Shown here one piece after another: positions 17,201 through 25,635 of a stretch of DNA of 44,162 nt. The DNA is from Chitinophagaceae bacterium (GTDB lineage Bacteria > Bacteroidota > Bacteroidia > Chitinophagales > Chitinophagaceae): assembly GCA_028288595.1 (NCBI GenBank), contig JAQBNK010000070.1, forward strand, positions 1 to 44,162, in the 5' to 3' direction. The position numbers and the translations under genes are program-made. Position 1 is the stretch's first letter, and each line of letters starts with the position of its first letter. Below the pieces are notes generated by a model that did not search any database, was not told the DNA's origin, and saw nothing but the letters and a program-made list of their open reading frames with translations.

Positions 17201-17846
17201 CATTATATTTTTTAGAAAATTTTAATAAAGTTTGATTGATGATCTCCTGCTCTTTAATATTATGCCGCTGAATCTCGATATAATAATCTTCGCCGAACAT
17301 ATCCAGCCACCACTTAAATTCCTGTTCCGCTTTTTCTTCGCCATCATGTAAAATGGTTTGCGGAACGTATGCGCCGATGCAGCAGGTCGTTGCAATTAAT
17401 CCTTCATGATATTTTTCAATCAGTTCTTTATCAACCCTTGGATATTTACTATAATAACCTTCAATAAAACCAAGTGATGTTAGTTTGATAAGATTCTGGT
17501 AGCCCGTTGCATTCTTTGCAAGTAATACCTGGTGATAACGTTCATCTTTCTGCTCCTTCGAAAATGTTTTACGGTGACGGTCTGCAACAACATAAAATTC
17601 ACAACCGACAATAGGTTTAACAATTGGTGTTGTGATGTCTTTGCCGCTTTCTGTTTTCCCAATGATCTTTGTGTTTTTCCAAGCCTGGTTAACAAAATCA
17701 AATGCGCCAAACATGTTGCCATGATCTGTAATAGCCAATGCAGGCATATTTTCTTTCAGCGCTTTTTTATAGAGGCTGTCAATAGCGGCGGCGCCATCTA
17801 ATAAAGAGTATTGAGTATGAACATGTAAGTGGGAGAACTGGCACAT
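14178..17846 (-). CDS. dnaE: DNA polymerase III alpha subunit
   Basis: 1222 aa, the replicative polymerase catalytic subunit. The N-terminal PHP domain starts HLHVHTQYSLLDGA and contains ITDHGNMFG. The polymerase core has GPGRGSAAGSVVAYC and the catalytic aspartates in PDIDTDFDDEGR, followed by NTGIHAAGIII and AYFNKSHS-like AFAQYAFNKSHST. A helix-hairpin-helix region and an OB-fold (RIAGLVTDAQHRITKTGR) are near the C-terminus, consistent with a DnaE1-type enzyme rather than PolC. The ATG at 17846 begins MCQFSHLHVHT, right at the PHP domain. Its stop (TAG, 14178-14180) lies inside the convergent REC-kinase gene, a 48-bp tail-to-tail overlap. Confidence 0.96.
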   Translation of the reverse strand: MCQFSHLHVHTQYSLLDGAAAIDSLYKKALKENMPALAITDHGNMFGAFDFVNQAWKNTKIIGKTESGKDITTPIVKPIVGCEFYVVADRHRKTFSKEQKDERYHQVLLAKNATGYQNLIKLTSLGFIEGYYSKYPRVDKELIEKYHEGLIATTCCIGAYVPQTILHDGEEKAEQEFKWWLDMFGEDYYIEIQRHNIKEQEIINQTLLKFSKKYNVPVIATNDSHYVDQEDFNAHDILLCINTGEKQATPGFDDFVNDDLQLKNRRFKFPNDQFYFKTQEEMKQLFHDIPQSIDNTNAIVDKIEVLNLKKDILLPAFPLPKEFQTAGDNNENQWRFLHFLAYEGARKRYTEITPEIKERVDFELETILKMGFAGYFLIVSDFIRAGRDLGVFVGPGRGSAAGSVVAYCIGITNIDPIKYNLLFERFLNPDRKSMPDIDTDFDDEGRQKVIDYVVNKYGKNQVAQIITYGTMAAKMSIKDVARVMDLPLAESNALAKMVPDRPGTNLGRVLKAPLTIKEGEKSLEEKEGLGAEDIENVKRLREIYKGNDIRAQVLKEAERLEGSVRNTGIHAAGIIIAPKDLTELIPVATSKDSDLWVTQIEGSIIEDAGVLKMDFLGLKTLSILKTALELIKQNHGIEIEIDEIPLEDEETYLLYQRGETNATFQFESPGMQKYLRELKPDKFADLIAMNALYRPGPMAYIPQYVSRKHGREPVTYDLDDMQEFLEETYGITVYQEQVMLLSQKLAGFSKGDADVLRKAMGKKQKSVLDKMKAQFVEGATAKGHAKEKLEKIWTDWEAFAQYAFNKSHSTCYAFVAYQTAFLKAHYPSEYMAAVLNHAGGIEKITFYMEECKRMGIKVLGSDINESQKGFAVNMRGEIRFGMGGLKGVGEAAIESIIEERKNSGPYKDIFDFIKRVSQRAVNKKSLESLAYSGAFDCFPAMHRAQFFYSLPGDTRNNLERIIQFGNVFQTNKVQSSNSLFGESTMPEIAVPKIPNCEPWTLTEKLDHEKDVTGMFMSGHPLDHYRFELQYYGIIPLSDFNEIKETVHLQPNPNRSYRIAGLVTDAQHRITKTGRNFGSLTIEDFSGKTELMLWSDDYVRFQNYLDKGKNLMVNGYFKQRYNTEQYEFKVTTMCLLETVKQNLTKQLEINIHPALLSKDMVEFIDQNVKSNPGKSSLRFTISEPSENMKVSMYTMEKGFSMNDEMAAFLLENPDLEITVALTG

Positions 17847-17989
17847 AATCCGTAATTCGCTGCTATATGTTTAGTAAAATCGGGTGTCTGCAAACTTCGG
17901 AAATTACTGCCTTAAGTTATTGGCGATTATCCACATTAAGTTTTTCATAGCATATTTTATACAATTTTTTATGCACTTGTATTGTTTCT

Positions 17990-18011
17990 CAATATAGCAA
18001 ACTCTATATTG
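17990..18011. promoter_or_regulatory. Perfect 8-bp inverted repeat upstream of the NlpC/P60 gene
   Basis: CAATATAG at 17990-17997 and CTATATTG at 18004-18011 are exact inverted repeats with a 6-bp spacer, ending 10 bp before the ATG at 18022. Position and size fit a dimeric repressor site or a leader hairpin covering the ribosome entry region. It is not followed by a T-run, so it is not a terminator. Confidence 0.45.
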
Positions 18012-18021
18012 CAGCCGTCAC

Positions 18022-18762
18022 ATGAAAAAAATTCATATCCTTTACTCCTTATTTTCTGTTGCAATGTTTACCAGTTGTAAAGCATTGAAGACACTGCCAT
18101 CCCGTGACTCATCATCCGCTTCAACAAATTCATCTGCAAAAAAAGCTGCAAGAGAAATAAAATTTCTCGATGGGATAGCACTTAAACCAAGTGATGCACA
18201 AGGGGTTAAAAAAAACAAGCGTGCTGTTCAGGAAAAACCTGTTTTACAAAAACGAAATAATAATATTGAGCAACCCATAAGTTTTGCTTCATTTAATATT
18301 GAAAATGCAAACTGGCTGCAGCTTAAATACGCAATTATATTAGATGCCACCGTTGAAAAACTGACCAATGTATCTTTATTAAAAACAATTGACACCTGGT
18401 GGGGAACAAAATATTGTATGGGAGGAAATACCCAGGATTGTATTGATTGTTCCAGCTTTACACAAGTTCTGATGCATGATGTATATAACCTGGTTCTGCC
18501 CAGAACAGCGCAGGAACAATACGACAGGAGTGAGCGGGTTGATATGGAAAATCTGCAGGAAGGCGATCTCGTTTTCTTTCATACCGAAGGAAGAGAAGTT
18601 TCGCATGTCGGGATGTATTTACTGAATAATAAATTCGTTCACGCTTCCACAAGCGGCGGCGTATCCATAAGCGACCTGAACGATAATTACTGGAAACCGC
18701 GTTATCGCGGCGCCGGAAGAATGCCGGTGGTTTCAACTACAACTGTAAGCACCAATAAATAA
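18022..18762 (+). CDS. NlpC/P60 family cell-wall peptidase lipoprotein
   Basis: 246 aa. A lipoprotein signal peptide ends at C19 (MFTSC). A low-complexity Ser/Lys linker runs to about residue 95. The NlpC/P60 domain has TWWGTKYCMGGNTQDCIDCSSF with catalytic C143, GDLVFF, and SHVGMYL with H195, followed by FVHAS. The family cuts the D-glutamyl-diamino acid link in peptidoglycan stem peptides, from the periplasmic face of the anchored membrane. It is a single gene between divergent dnaE and convergent M1 peptidase. The extra cysteines C132 and C140 near the active site are unusual but their role is unclear. Confidence 0.9.
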   Translation: MKKIHILYSLFSVAMFTSCKALKTLPSRDSSSASTNSSAKKAAREIKFLDGIALKPSDAQGVKKNKRAVQEKPVLQKRNNNIEQPISFASFNIENANWLQLKYAIILDATVEKLTNVSLLKTIDTWWGTKYCMGGNTQDCIDCSSFTQVLMHDVYNLVLPRTAQEQYDRSERVDMENLQEGDLVFFHTEGREVSHVGMYLLNNKFVHASTSGGVSISDLNDNYWKPRYRGAGRMPVVSTTTVSTNK

Positions 18763-18783
18763 AGTCAATTTTACTTTTGACTT
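18762..18783. terminator. Small hairpin between convergent genes
   Basis: AAGTCAA (18762-18768) and TTGACTT (18777-18783) form a perfect 7-bp stem with an 8-nt loop, between the NlpC/P60 stop and the M1 peptidase stop. T-runs on either side are weak, so it is a modest bidirectional terminator candidate. Confidence 0.4.
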
Positions 18784-18788
18784 CATTT

Positions 18789-20459
18789 TCACGGATGCTC
18801 ATCCGAAGCTTTCACCTGTAAATAATACTGATTTACGATTTCATCCGGCTTAAATAATTTTAGTGCGGGCCCCTCCATTTTGTAATGATGCCACTCATCA
18901 GTTACATAGTATTTGCGGTCGTTTATCGTTAGTGGTAAATTAAAACCATCTACACAGTTTGTATACCTTAGTAAGACTGTATTTTTTTCAGTTATATATT
19001 CCAATACCGGGATCTGTGTAGTTCTTAGATACTGGTCAAAAATAGCAGCGAAATTAAAACCAGCCTCTTTTGAGATATATTGCTCTACCTGTTGTGTAGT
19101 AACAGTCTGGTGGTAGTATGTTTTGTTTAATCCGCGTAATATTTGCCTCAGCTTTTCATCATTATTAATCGAGTGCCTGATAGTTTGCAGCATATTCTCG
19201 CCCTTATAATACATATCGCCGCTACCTTCTTTATTTACTCCGTATGATCCTATAATTGTTTTATCATTCTGAATATTTTTTCTCACGCCAACACAATAAT
19301 CATTACCCGCTTTTTCTCCGAAAAGAAATTGTGTATATAGGGTCTCACTAAAACTGGTGAACCCTTCATGTACCCACATATCCGCGATGTCTTTTGTAGT
19401 GATATTATTTGCGAACCACTCATGGCCGCTTTCGTGCACAATAATAAAATCCCATTTAGTTCCCAGGCCGGTACCGCTTAGGTCACGGCCGCGATAACCA
19501 TTTTGAAAACCATTCCCATAAGCTACTGCGCTTTGATGTTCCATTCCCAGGTGCGGGGCTTCAATTAGTTTATAACCATCTTCGTAAAAAGGATAGGGAC
19601 CCATCCAGAATTCAAAACAGCGCATCATTGTTTTTGCTTGGGTGAATTGTGTTTTTCCTTTTTCAAGGTTATAATCCAACACCCAGAAATTCATATCCAG
19701 TTGCCCTTTTTCGCCCATTACGGTATCGGTCCAGTTTACATATTTGCCGATGTAGGGAATGATGTTATAATTGTTAATCGGATTTTTTACTTCCCAGGTA
19801 TAAGTCGCAAGTCCACCATTATTTGAGTGAGATTTCATTCTGCCATTTCCTACTGCCATTAAAGTATCAGGAACGATCATCGTTAATGAAGCACCATCAT
19901 CCGGCTCATCACCCTGGTAATCTTTACATGGATACCATACCGATGCGCCCAAGCCCTGGCAGGCAACTGTCATCCACGGGCGGCCCTTAGTATCTTTTCT
20001 CCATATCCATCCCCCATCCCAAGGAGGACGAATTGCCTCTTTCGGTTTTCCATGAAAATAAATAGTGAGCGATCTGTTGCCGGGTTTTATTTTATAAGTC
20101 TTCAATGAATCGCGGTACGAGACCCAAAAAACATTTCCCTCTCTCCGGTAACCTAAACTTTTTCCTTCCGAAATAATACTGTCGATTTGCATGGGTTCCT
20201 GGAAATCGATCTGCATGGTTTTACCGCCATTATCAAAAAAATGAATAGTATTACTTCCTTTAATAGTTTTGGTATCGAAATCTGGCTGAACAGTAATGTC
20301 ATATTTCAAAACATCCCACCAGGTTCTTTCGGGGCGAAGGGTTCCTCTTAAAGTATCCTGGTGTGTAAATGAAGTATCATTTTGTAATAATTGACCCTCA
20401 CTTACAACGGAAAATAATAAGATGACCGCAGGAATGAATAATTTGAGGTTTCGAATCAT
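18789..20459 (-). CDS. M1-family metallopeptidase, exported
   Basis: 556 aa from the preferred start. The signal peptide is MIRNLKLFIPAVILLFSVVS. The substrate-site motif GMEHQ (GAMEN-type, about residue 305) is followed by HESGHEWFANN (zinc ligands H342, H346) and WVHEGF with the third ligand E365, which is the M1 HExxH-18-E spacing. It has an N-terminal beta domain and catalytic domain but no long C-terminal helical domain. An upstream ATG (20606) would add a stretch that hides the signal peptide, so 20459 is chosen. Its start lies 22 bp from the start of the divergent peptide-binding protein gene, and both may act on external peptides. Confidence 0.88.
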   Translation of the reverse strand: MIRNLKLFIPAVILLFSVVSEGQLLQNDTSFTHQDTLRGTLRPERTWWDVLKYDITVQPDFDTKTIKGSNTIHFFDNGGKTMQIDFQEPMQIDSIISEGKSLGYRREGNVFWVSYRDSLKTYKIKPGNRSLTIYFHGKPKEAIRPPWDGGWIWRKDTKGRPWMTVACQGLGASVWYPCKDYQGDEPDDGASLTMIVPDTLMAVGNGRMKSHSNNGGLATYTWEVKNPINNYNIIPYIGKYVNWTDTVMGEKGQLDMNFWVLDYNLEKGKTQFTQAKTMMRCFEFWMGPYPFYEDGYKLIEAPHLGMEHQSAVAYGNGFQNGYRGRDLSGTGLGTKWDFIIVHESGHEWFANNITTKDIADMWVHEGFTSFSETLYTQFLFGEKAGNDYCVGVRKNIQNDKTIIGSYGVNKEGSGDMYYKGENMLQTIRHSINNDEKLRQILRGLNKTYYHQTVTTQQVEQYISKEAGFNFAAIFDQYLRTTQIPVLEYITEKNTVLLRYTNCVDGFNLPLTINDRKYYVTDEWHHYKMEGPALKLFKPDEIVNQYYLQVKASDEHP

Positions 20460-20481
20460 ACTTAAAAATAGCGATTCCTGC

Positions 20482-22113
20482 ATGACACTGGTTAAACAAA
20501 ATATTAAAATACTTGCGGCTTTATTGATCTTTTTTTCTTCCTGCAGGCAAAGATCGAACGGGGAAAAACGGGTATTTACGTATAATGAAACTACGGGCAT
20601 TGCCACTCTGGATCCGGCATTTGCAAAGAATCAATCCATCATGTGGGCCGTTCACCAGATATATAATACACTTGTTGAAATTGATACGAGTTTAAACATT
20701 GTTCCGTCAGTTGCAAAAAGATGGGACATCAGCCCTGATGGATTAACTTATACTTTTTATTTAAGAGATGATGTATTTTTTCATGATAACCCTGCTTTTA
20801 AAAATGGTAAAGGGAGAAAGGTCGTAGCAAGTGATGTTGTTTACAGCCTTACCCGTATAACAGATAAATCCACAGCCAGCAGCGGAGCATGGATATTTAA
20901 TAAGCGAATCGATTCAGCCAACGGATTCTCAGCCATAAACGATTCCACATTTAAAATAAAATTAGTAAGACCCTTTCATCCTATACTTGGAATTTTAAGT
21001 ATGCAGTACTGCAGTATTATACCTAAAGAAGTGGTAGAAAAGTATGGAAAGGATTTCCGAAGGAATGCCTGTGGATCCGGACCTTTTAAATTTAAATATT
21101 GGGAAGAAGGGCAGGCGATGGTGCTCGAAAAAAATGAGTATTACTGGGAGCATGATCTTGCAGGAAAAAATCTTCCTTACCTCGACGCAGTTAAAATTTC
21201 TTTCTTCAATAATAAAGCAACCGAATTTTTGCAGTTCCGGCAGGATAAGCTCAGTTTTATCAACGATATCGACCCTTCATTTAAAGATGAAATTTTATCT
21301 AAGAAAGGCGAGCTGAGAGATGAATGGAAAGGGAAAGTGGTCCTGAATAAACATCCATATCTCAACACAGAATACCTGGGGATTTTGGTTGATGAAAAAA
21401 ATAAATTATTGGCCAACTCTCCTTTGAAAATAAAGAAGATAAGACAGGCAATAAATTATGCGATTAACAGGCCCGCGTTAATGATGTATCTCAGAAATTC
21501 TATAGGCATCCCTGCACAGGCTGGTTTTGCTCCCGGGGGATTGCCTTCTCATAATGCCGATTCTGTGAAAGGATATAATTATGATCCTGCAAAAGCGAGA
21601 CAATTATTAACGGAGGCAGGTTACTTCAATAATTATTCTAATTATACCATTCGTTTAACGACCATTCCTATTTATTCTGATATTGGAAGTTTTATCGCCA
21701 AGCAACTTGAAAACATAGGCATGCGTGTACAGGTGGAGACCATCCAGAAAAGTTTATTGCTGGAACAGACTTCAAAATCAAGCGCTGCATTTTTCAGGGG
21801 AAGCTGGATTGCAGATTATCCTGACGCTGAAAACTATATGGCTGTTTTTTATGGAAAAAATCCGGCGCCTCCTAATTACACCCGGTATAATAATCCGGCG
21901 TTTGATATTTTGTATGAAAGGTCACTGATAGAAAACAATGATTCCGTTCGCTATAGTTTATACAGGCAAATGGACCAGATCGTGATCAACGATGCGCCTG
22001 TTGTTCCTGTATGGTACGATATTGCACTTCATCTTGTACATAATAATGTGAAGGGCTTTTATCCGAACGCTTTGAATTTACTGGAGTTGAGAAGAACGAG
22101 GATTGAAAAATAA
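20482..22113 (+). CDS. Oligopeptide ABC transporter substrate-binding lipoprotein (SBP_bac_5)
   Basis: 543 aa from the chosen start. The lipobox is FFSSC, with C21 as the lipidated residue, which decides the ATG at 20482 over one at 20422 that would bury it. The mature part follows the DppA/OppA pattern: GIATLDPAFAKNQS, then AKRWDISPDGLTYTFYLRDDVFFHD, GSGPFKF and INYAINRP. It binds peptides or similar solutes for import. No permease or ATPase gene lies next to it, so the transporter must be encoded elsewhere. Its upstream region is inside the divergent M1 gene. Confidence 0.9.
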   Translation: MTLVKQNIKILAALLIFFSSCRQRSNGEKRVFTYNETTGIATLDPAFAKNQSIMWAVHQIYNTLVEIDTSLNIVPSVAKRWDISPDGLTYTFYLRDDVFFHDNPAFKNGKGRKVVASDVVYSLTRITDKSTASSGAWIFNKRIDSANGFSAINDSTFKIKLVRPFHPILGILSMQYCSIIPKEVVEKYGKDFRRNACGSGPFKFKYWEEGQAMVLEKNEYYWEHDLAGKNLPYLDAVKISFFNNKATEFLQFRQDKLSFINDIDPSFKDEILSKKGELRDEWKGKVVLNKHPYLNTEYLGILVDEKNKLLANSPLKIKKIRQAINYAINRPALMMYLRNSIGIPAQAGFAPGGLPSHNADSVKGYNYDPAKARQLLTEAGYFNNYSNYTIRLTTIPIYSDIGSFIAKQLENIGMRVQVETIQKSLLLEQTSKSSAAFFRGSWIADYPDAENYMAVFYGKNPAPPNYTRYNNPAFDILYERSLIENNDSVRYSLYRQMDQIVINDAPVVPVWYDIALHLVHNNVKGFYPNALNLLELRRTRIEK

Positions 22114-22127
22114 ATTGAAAAATAAAG

Positions 22128-22230
22128 TATCTCGCGGAAGACGCTGAATACGCAGAATTTTTTCTTAAAATATTATTGTGGGAATAAATTAGTGAAAACA
22201 TTTCCGCGTATTCAGCGCCTCCGCGAGATA
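22128..22230. repeat. 30-bp-arm inverted repeat between convergent genes (family 1)
   Basis: The left arm TATCTCGCGGAAGACGCTGA and on (22128-22157) and the right arm (22201-22230) are near-perfect inverted repeats. The right arm ends 2 bp before the msrA stop codon. The core GCGGAA..CGCTGAATACGC recurs at 41955-42064. It would fold into a long hairpin on either strand, a likely bidirectional terminator. Confidence 0.8.
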
Positions 22231-22232
22231 TA

Positions 22233-22901
22233 CTACTGCTTCTTCAATTTATTATGAAACACCTTTAAAAACTTTTCAACTTTCGGTTGAATTACATACC
22301 GGCAATACATCTGCTGCGGATTAGAATTGAAATAATCCTGGTGATAACTTTCAGCCGAATAAAAATTCTTATAAGGTTCAACAGCGGTAACTACTGGTTT
22401 ATCCCAGGCGCTTGTTTTATTAAGCTCGTCTTTATAGTGTTCAGACTTTTCTTTTTGTTCTTCATTGTGATAAAATATCACACTGCGGTATTGCGGGCCA
22501 ATATCATTCCCCTGCTGATTTAGTGTGGTGGGGTCATGGGTTTTCCAAAAAACTTCGAGCAGTTCATCAAAACTTATTTTTGATGCATCATAATAAACCT
22601 GCACAACTTCTGCATGCCCAGTCGTTTTTTCGCAAACTTCTTCATAAGTAGGGTTTGCAACATGCCCGCCACTATAACCACTAACCACTTTTTCCACACC
22701 TTCCAAACGCTGAAAAATAGCTTCTGTACACCAAAAGCAGCCTGTTCCAAAAGTCGCGGTATCTAATTTTTGCTGTATGCCGGTTCTGTCTTCTCCCATA
22801 TAATGATTTGGATTTTTTTCTCCTGCACAGGAGAGTAAACTGAAAAATGATATCAGCGCACTGCTTATCCACAGGAACATAGTGTGTAATTTTGTTTTCA
22901 T
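22233..22901 (-). CDS. msrA: Peptide methionine sulfoxide reductase A, lipoprotein form
   Basis: 222 aa. It reduces the S-epimer of methionine sulfoxide. The catalytic C55 is in GTGCFWC; other family motifs are GYSGGHVANPTYEEVC, GHAEVVQV, and GPQYRSVIFYHN. The start at 22901 gives a lipoprotein signal peptide (FFSLLSC, C25), so this enzyme acts outside the cytoplasm on oxidised surface or periplasmic proteins. A longer frame to 22958 lacks such a signal at its N-terminus. It is convergent with the peptide-binding lipoprotein gene. No msrB is fused to it. Confidence 0.94.
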   Translation of the reverse strand: MKTKLHTMFLWISSALISFFSLLSCAGEKNPNHYMGEDRTGIQQKLDTATFGTGCFWCTEAIFQRLEGVEKVVSGYSGGHVANPTYEEVCEKTTGHAEVVQVYYDASKISFDELLEVFWKTHDPTTLNQQGNDIGPQYRSVIFYHNEEQKEKSEHYKDELNKTSAWDKPVVTAVEPYKNFYSAESYHQDYFNSNPQQMYCRYVIQPKVEKFLKVFHNKLKKQ

Positions 22902-23071
22902 CCGGATAACTTTGTCTTTTTTATTTGCCGGATGAAATTTCGTTAAACTCAAATTCATATACGCAAATAGCCATGCTTTGGTTGGGTAAACAAGTTAATT
23001 AACATTTTCATTTTAAACGATTGGAAAAATTCTCGTACCATTAACCAATCCGGGCCATTAAAAATAAATCT

Positions 23072-23485
23072 ATGCCTGTAAATGTTCATGCACTAAGATT
23101 GAAGCCAGGGATGGATCTGAAAAGATCTGTTGCAGACTTTGCGGAAAAGAATAATATAAAAGCCGGGTGGGTCGTTTCGTGTGTGGGAAGCCTGACAAAT
23201 TATGTCTTGCGTTTCGCAAACAAACAGGATAATAATGCTGCTGACGGATATTTTGAGATTATTAGTCTTTCCGGGACGGTATCAGCGAATGGTTGCCACC
23301 TGCACTTATCTGTTGCTGATAGCTCGGGTAAAATGACCGGTGGTCACCTGGTGGTGGGTTGCTTCGTTTATACAACCGCAGAAATAATTATCGGTGAAAC
23401 AAAACAACTGGAATTTACCAGGGAAGAAGATGGCACAACGCCATGGAAAGAATTACAGGTGAAAGAAATTGAGGGCAAAGTATAA
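23072..23485 (+). CDS. PPC/DUF296 domain protein
   Basis: 137 aa, a complete stand-alone PPC (plants and prokaryotes conserved, DUF296) domain. Marks are AGWVVSCVGSLTNYVLRF, then GCHLHLSVADSSGKMTGGHL and TTAEIIIGE. The conserved histidines in CHLHLS and GGHL are the putative metal-site residues of bacterial members. In plants the domain follows AT-hooks; bacterial forms alone have no firm function. It starts after a 170-bp spacer and its stop overlaps the MutS2 gene start by one base (TAATG), so the two are co-translated. Confidence 0.88.
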   Translation: MPVNVHALRLKPGMDLKRSVADFAEKNNIKAGWVVSCVGSLTNYVLRFANKQDNNAADGYFEIISLSGTVSANGCHLHLSVADSSGKMTGGHLVVGCFVYTTAEIIIGETKQLEFTREEDGTTPWKELQVKEIEGKV

Positions 23486-25578
23486 TGAAGATATATCCAG
23501 AATCAGCCGATTCGCAACTTGAGTTCGATAAAGTTAAAGCCTTGTTGCATGAACATGCACGCACGGAATATGGTAAACATAAAGCTGGTTTGCTTCGTAT
23601 TCATACTAAAAAAGAATACATAGATGATGCGTTGAGGCAGTCGCATGAATACAAATTGCTGCTGGAGCAGTCTATGTATTTCCCAAACGATTTCACTCTC
23701 AATATTCAAAGAGAGATAAAACTGATCGGTATTCCCGGCGGCATGCTTACCGGTGAGCAATTTATTTTTATCAGGAAGCTGGCTGAAAACACAGAAAAAA
23801 TATTTCGCTGGTTCGTTAATGAAAGAAGAACGGCTTATCCTGCGCTTACTAAAATAATTGAACATAGCTATTATGAAAAGCAAGTTGCTGAGGCTATCGA
23901 TACAGTGCTTGATGAAACAGGAGAAGTAAAAGACGCCGCTTCACCAGATCTGCAAAAAATAAGGTTGAGTCTTTTTAAAAAAAGAAATGAATTACGAAGG
24001 GCTTTTGAAAAAGTGGTTGCACGTTTAAATAAATCAGGGTATGCCACCGATATTGAAGAAAGCTTTAGCAATGGTAGGAGGGTAGTAGCGGTTTTTTCGG
24101 AATTTAAAAGACAGGTGAAAGGGATCATGCACGGTGAAAGCGACAGCCGAAGAACATCATATATCGAACCCGAAGAAACTATCGAGCTGAACAATGATGT
24201 TTATAACCTGGAAAACGATGAGAGAAAAGAACTGATACGCATCCTTAGAAATCTTACGGCGCAATTATCGCAATATAGCGGCCTGTTGTCTGAATGGTTT
24301 AACATAGCAGGCGAATTTGATTTTGCAAGCGCAAAAGGTATGCTCGCAATAGATATGCATGCGCATTTCCCAAATGTGCATGATAAAGCTTTGGTTGATT
24401 TAAAGGAAGCCTATCATCCTTTACTTTATCTCTATAATAAAAAAGCAGGCAAACCAACCATTCCTGTTTCTATTACACTGGATGAAAAAAGCAGGATACT
24501 TGTTATCAGCGGACCTAACGCCGGCGGAAAAACCGTAACAATGAAAACCATCGGGCTTAACCAGATGATGATGCAAAGTGGTTTATTGGTCCCCATGCAT
24601 CCTTCCTCGCAGATGGGAATTTTCAAACAATTATTCATTCATATCGGCGATACTCAAAGTATCGAGTTTGAGTTAAGCACCTATTCTTCTCATTTGTTGC
24701 ACATGAAGTTTTTTATTGAAAATGCAAACGGGAAAACCTTATTTTTCGTTGATGAATTAGGTAGTGGCAGCGATCCTAACCTGGGTGGTTCGTTCGCAGA
24801 AGTTATTATGGAAGAGCTGGCGCACCGAAAATCCTTTGGCATCGTTACGACCCATTACCTCAATTTAAAAGTAATGGCAAATCATACGCCGGGCATTATT
24901 AATGGCGCTATGGCCTTTGATGAAAAAACGCTGCAGCCTTTATATAAACTGGCAATTGGTAAACCGGGAAGTTCTTACACTTTCGCCATAGCAGAGCGAA
25001 TTGGTCTTCCGCAGCATTTAATAAACAGGGCGAGAAAACTTGTTGATGAGGATCATTTCAGGCTAGATAAATTATTGAACAGAACAGAACAGGATCTGCA
25101 AAAATTAAATAAGGACAAGCAGGAACTTGACAAGCTCTTAAAAGAAAATGAACAACTGAATAGGCAAATAGAAACGACGCTTAATAAAGAACGCCATCGT
25201 CAGCAGGTGGAAGTATTAAAACAGCAAAACCAGGTAACGGAAGATCGTATCGCTTACCTGAAGGATATGGAACGAAAGCTAAAACAGATTGTGCTTGAAT
25301 GGCGTAAAACTGAAAATAAAGAGGACGTGATGCGCCAGCTACAGAATCTTTTATTCCGTAAAAAAGAGCAGGCAGTAACCAATAAAATGGCTAAGAAGCT
25401 GGAATCAAGGTATAATGAAGTGGCTGAAGAAATAAGTATCGGGGCTAAAGTAAAGATGAAAAAGAACCACCAGGTAGGAGAAGTTAAAGAGATCAGGGGG
25501 AAAAGGGCAATTGTACAAATTGGAATGTTGCCGATGAATGTCGATATTAGCGAATTAGTGGTTGTTAAAGAAAAATGA
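23485..25578 (+). CDS. MutS2-like DNA-binding ATPase lacking an Smr domain
   Basis: 697 aa. It has the MutS core and ATPase: Walker A GPNAGGKT (343-350), the STYSSHLLHM loop, Walker B FFVDELGSGSDP, and FGIVTTHYLNL. A long coiled coil (about 515-630) and a KOW-like end (ISIGAKVKMKKNHQVGEVKE) follow. It lacks the N-terminal mismatch-recognition domain, which places it with MutS2 rather than MutS. Canonical MutS2 is about 780 aa and ends in an Smr nuclease domain; here the frame stops right after the KOW-like segment. It may act on recombination intermediates or stalled ribosomes, but nuclease activity is doubtful. It is coupled to the PPC gene. Confidence 0.88.
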   Translation: MKIYPESADSQLEFDKVKALLHEHARTEYGKHKAGLLRIHTKKEYIDDALRQSHEYKLLLEQSMYFPNDFTLNIQREIKLIGIPGGMLTGEQFIFIRKLAENTEKIFRWFVNERRTAYPALTKIIEHSYYEKQVAEAIDTVLDETGEVKDAASPDLQKIRLSLFKKRNELRRAFEKVVARLNKSGYATDIEESFSNGRRVVAVFSEFKRQVKGIMHGESDSRRTSYIEPEETIELNNDVYNLENDERKELIRILRNLTAQLSQYSGLLSEWFNIAGEFDFASAKGMLAIDMHAHFPNVHDKALVDLKEAYHPLLYLYNKKAGKPTIPVSITLDEKSRILVISGPNAGGKTVTMKTIGLNQMMMQSGLLVPMHPSSQMGIFKQLFIHIGDTQSIEFELSTYSSHLLHMKFFIENANGKTLFFVDELGSGSDPNLGGSFAEVIMEELAHRKSFGIVTTHYLNLKVMANHTPGIINGAMAFDEKTLQPLYKLAIGKPGSSYTFAIAERIGLPQHLINRARKLVDEDHFRLDKLLNRTEQDLQKLNKDKQELDKLLKENEQLNRQIETTLNKERHRQQVEVLKQQNQVTEDRIAYLKDMERKLKQIVLEWRKTENKEDVMRQLQNLLFRKKEQAVTNKMAKKLESRYNEVAEEISIGAKVKMKKNHQVGEVKEIRGKRAIVQIGMLPMNVDISELVVVKEK

Positions 25579-25598
25579 AATTGATATAGAGAATCAGT

Positions 25599-25606
25599 TA
25601 TTTTTG
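25599..25606 (+). promoter_or_regulatory. Putative -7 element for the response regulator at 25636
   Basis: TATTTTTG matches TAnnTTTG and lies about 30 bp before the ATG. A TTG at 25581-25583 could be a poor -33 box. It suggests that this regulator has its own promoter after the mutS2 gene. Confidence 0.5.
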
Positions 25607-25635
25607 TTTCGCACCATTATCCAAAAACCAGACGA

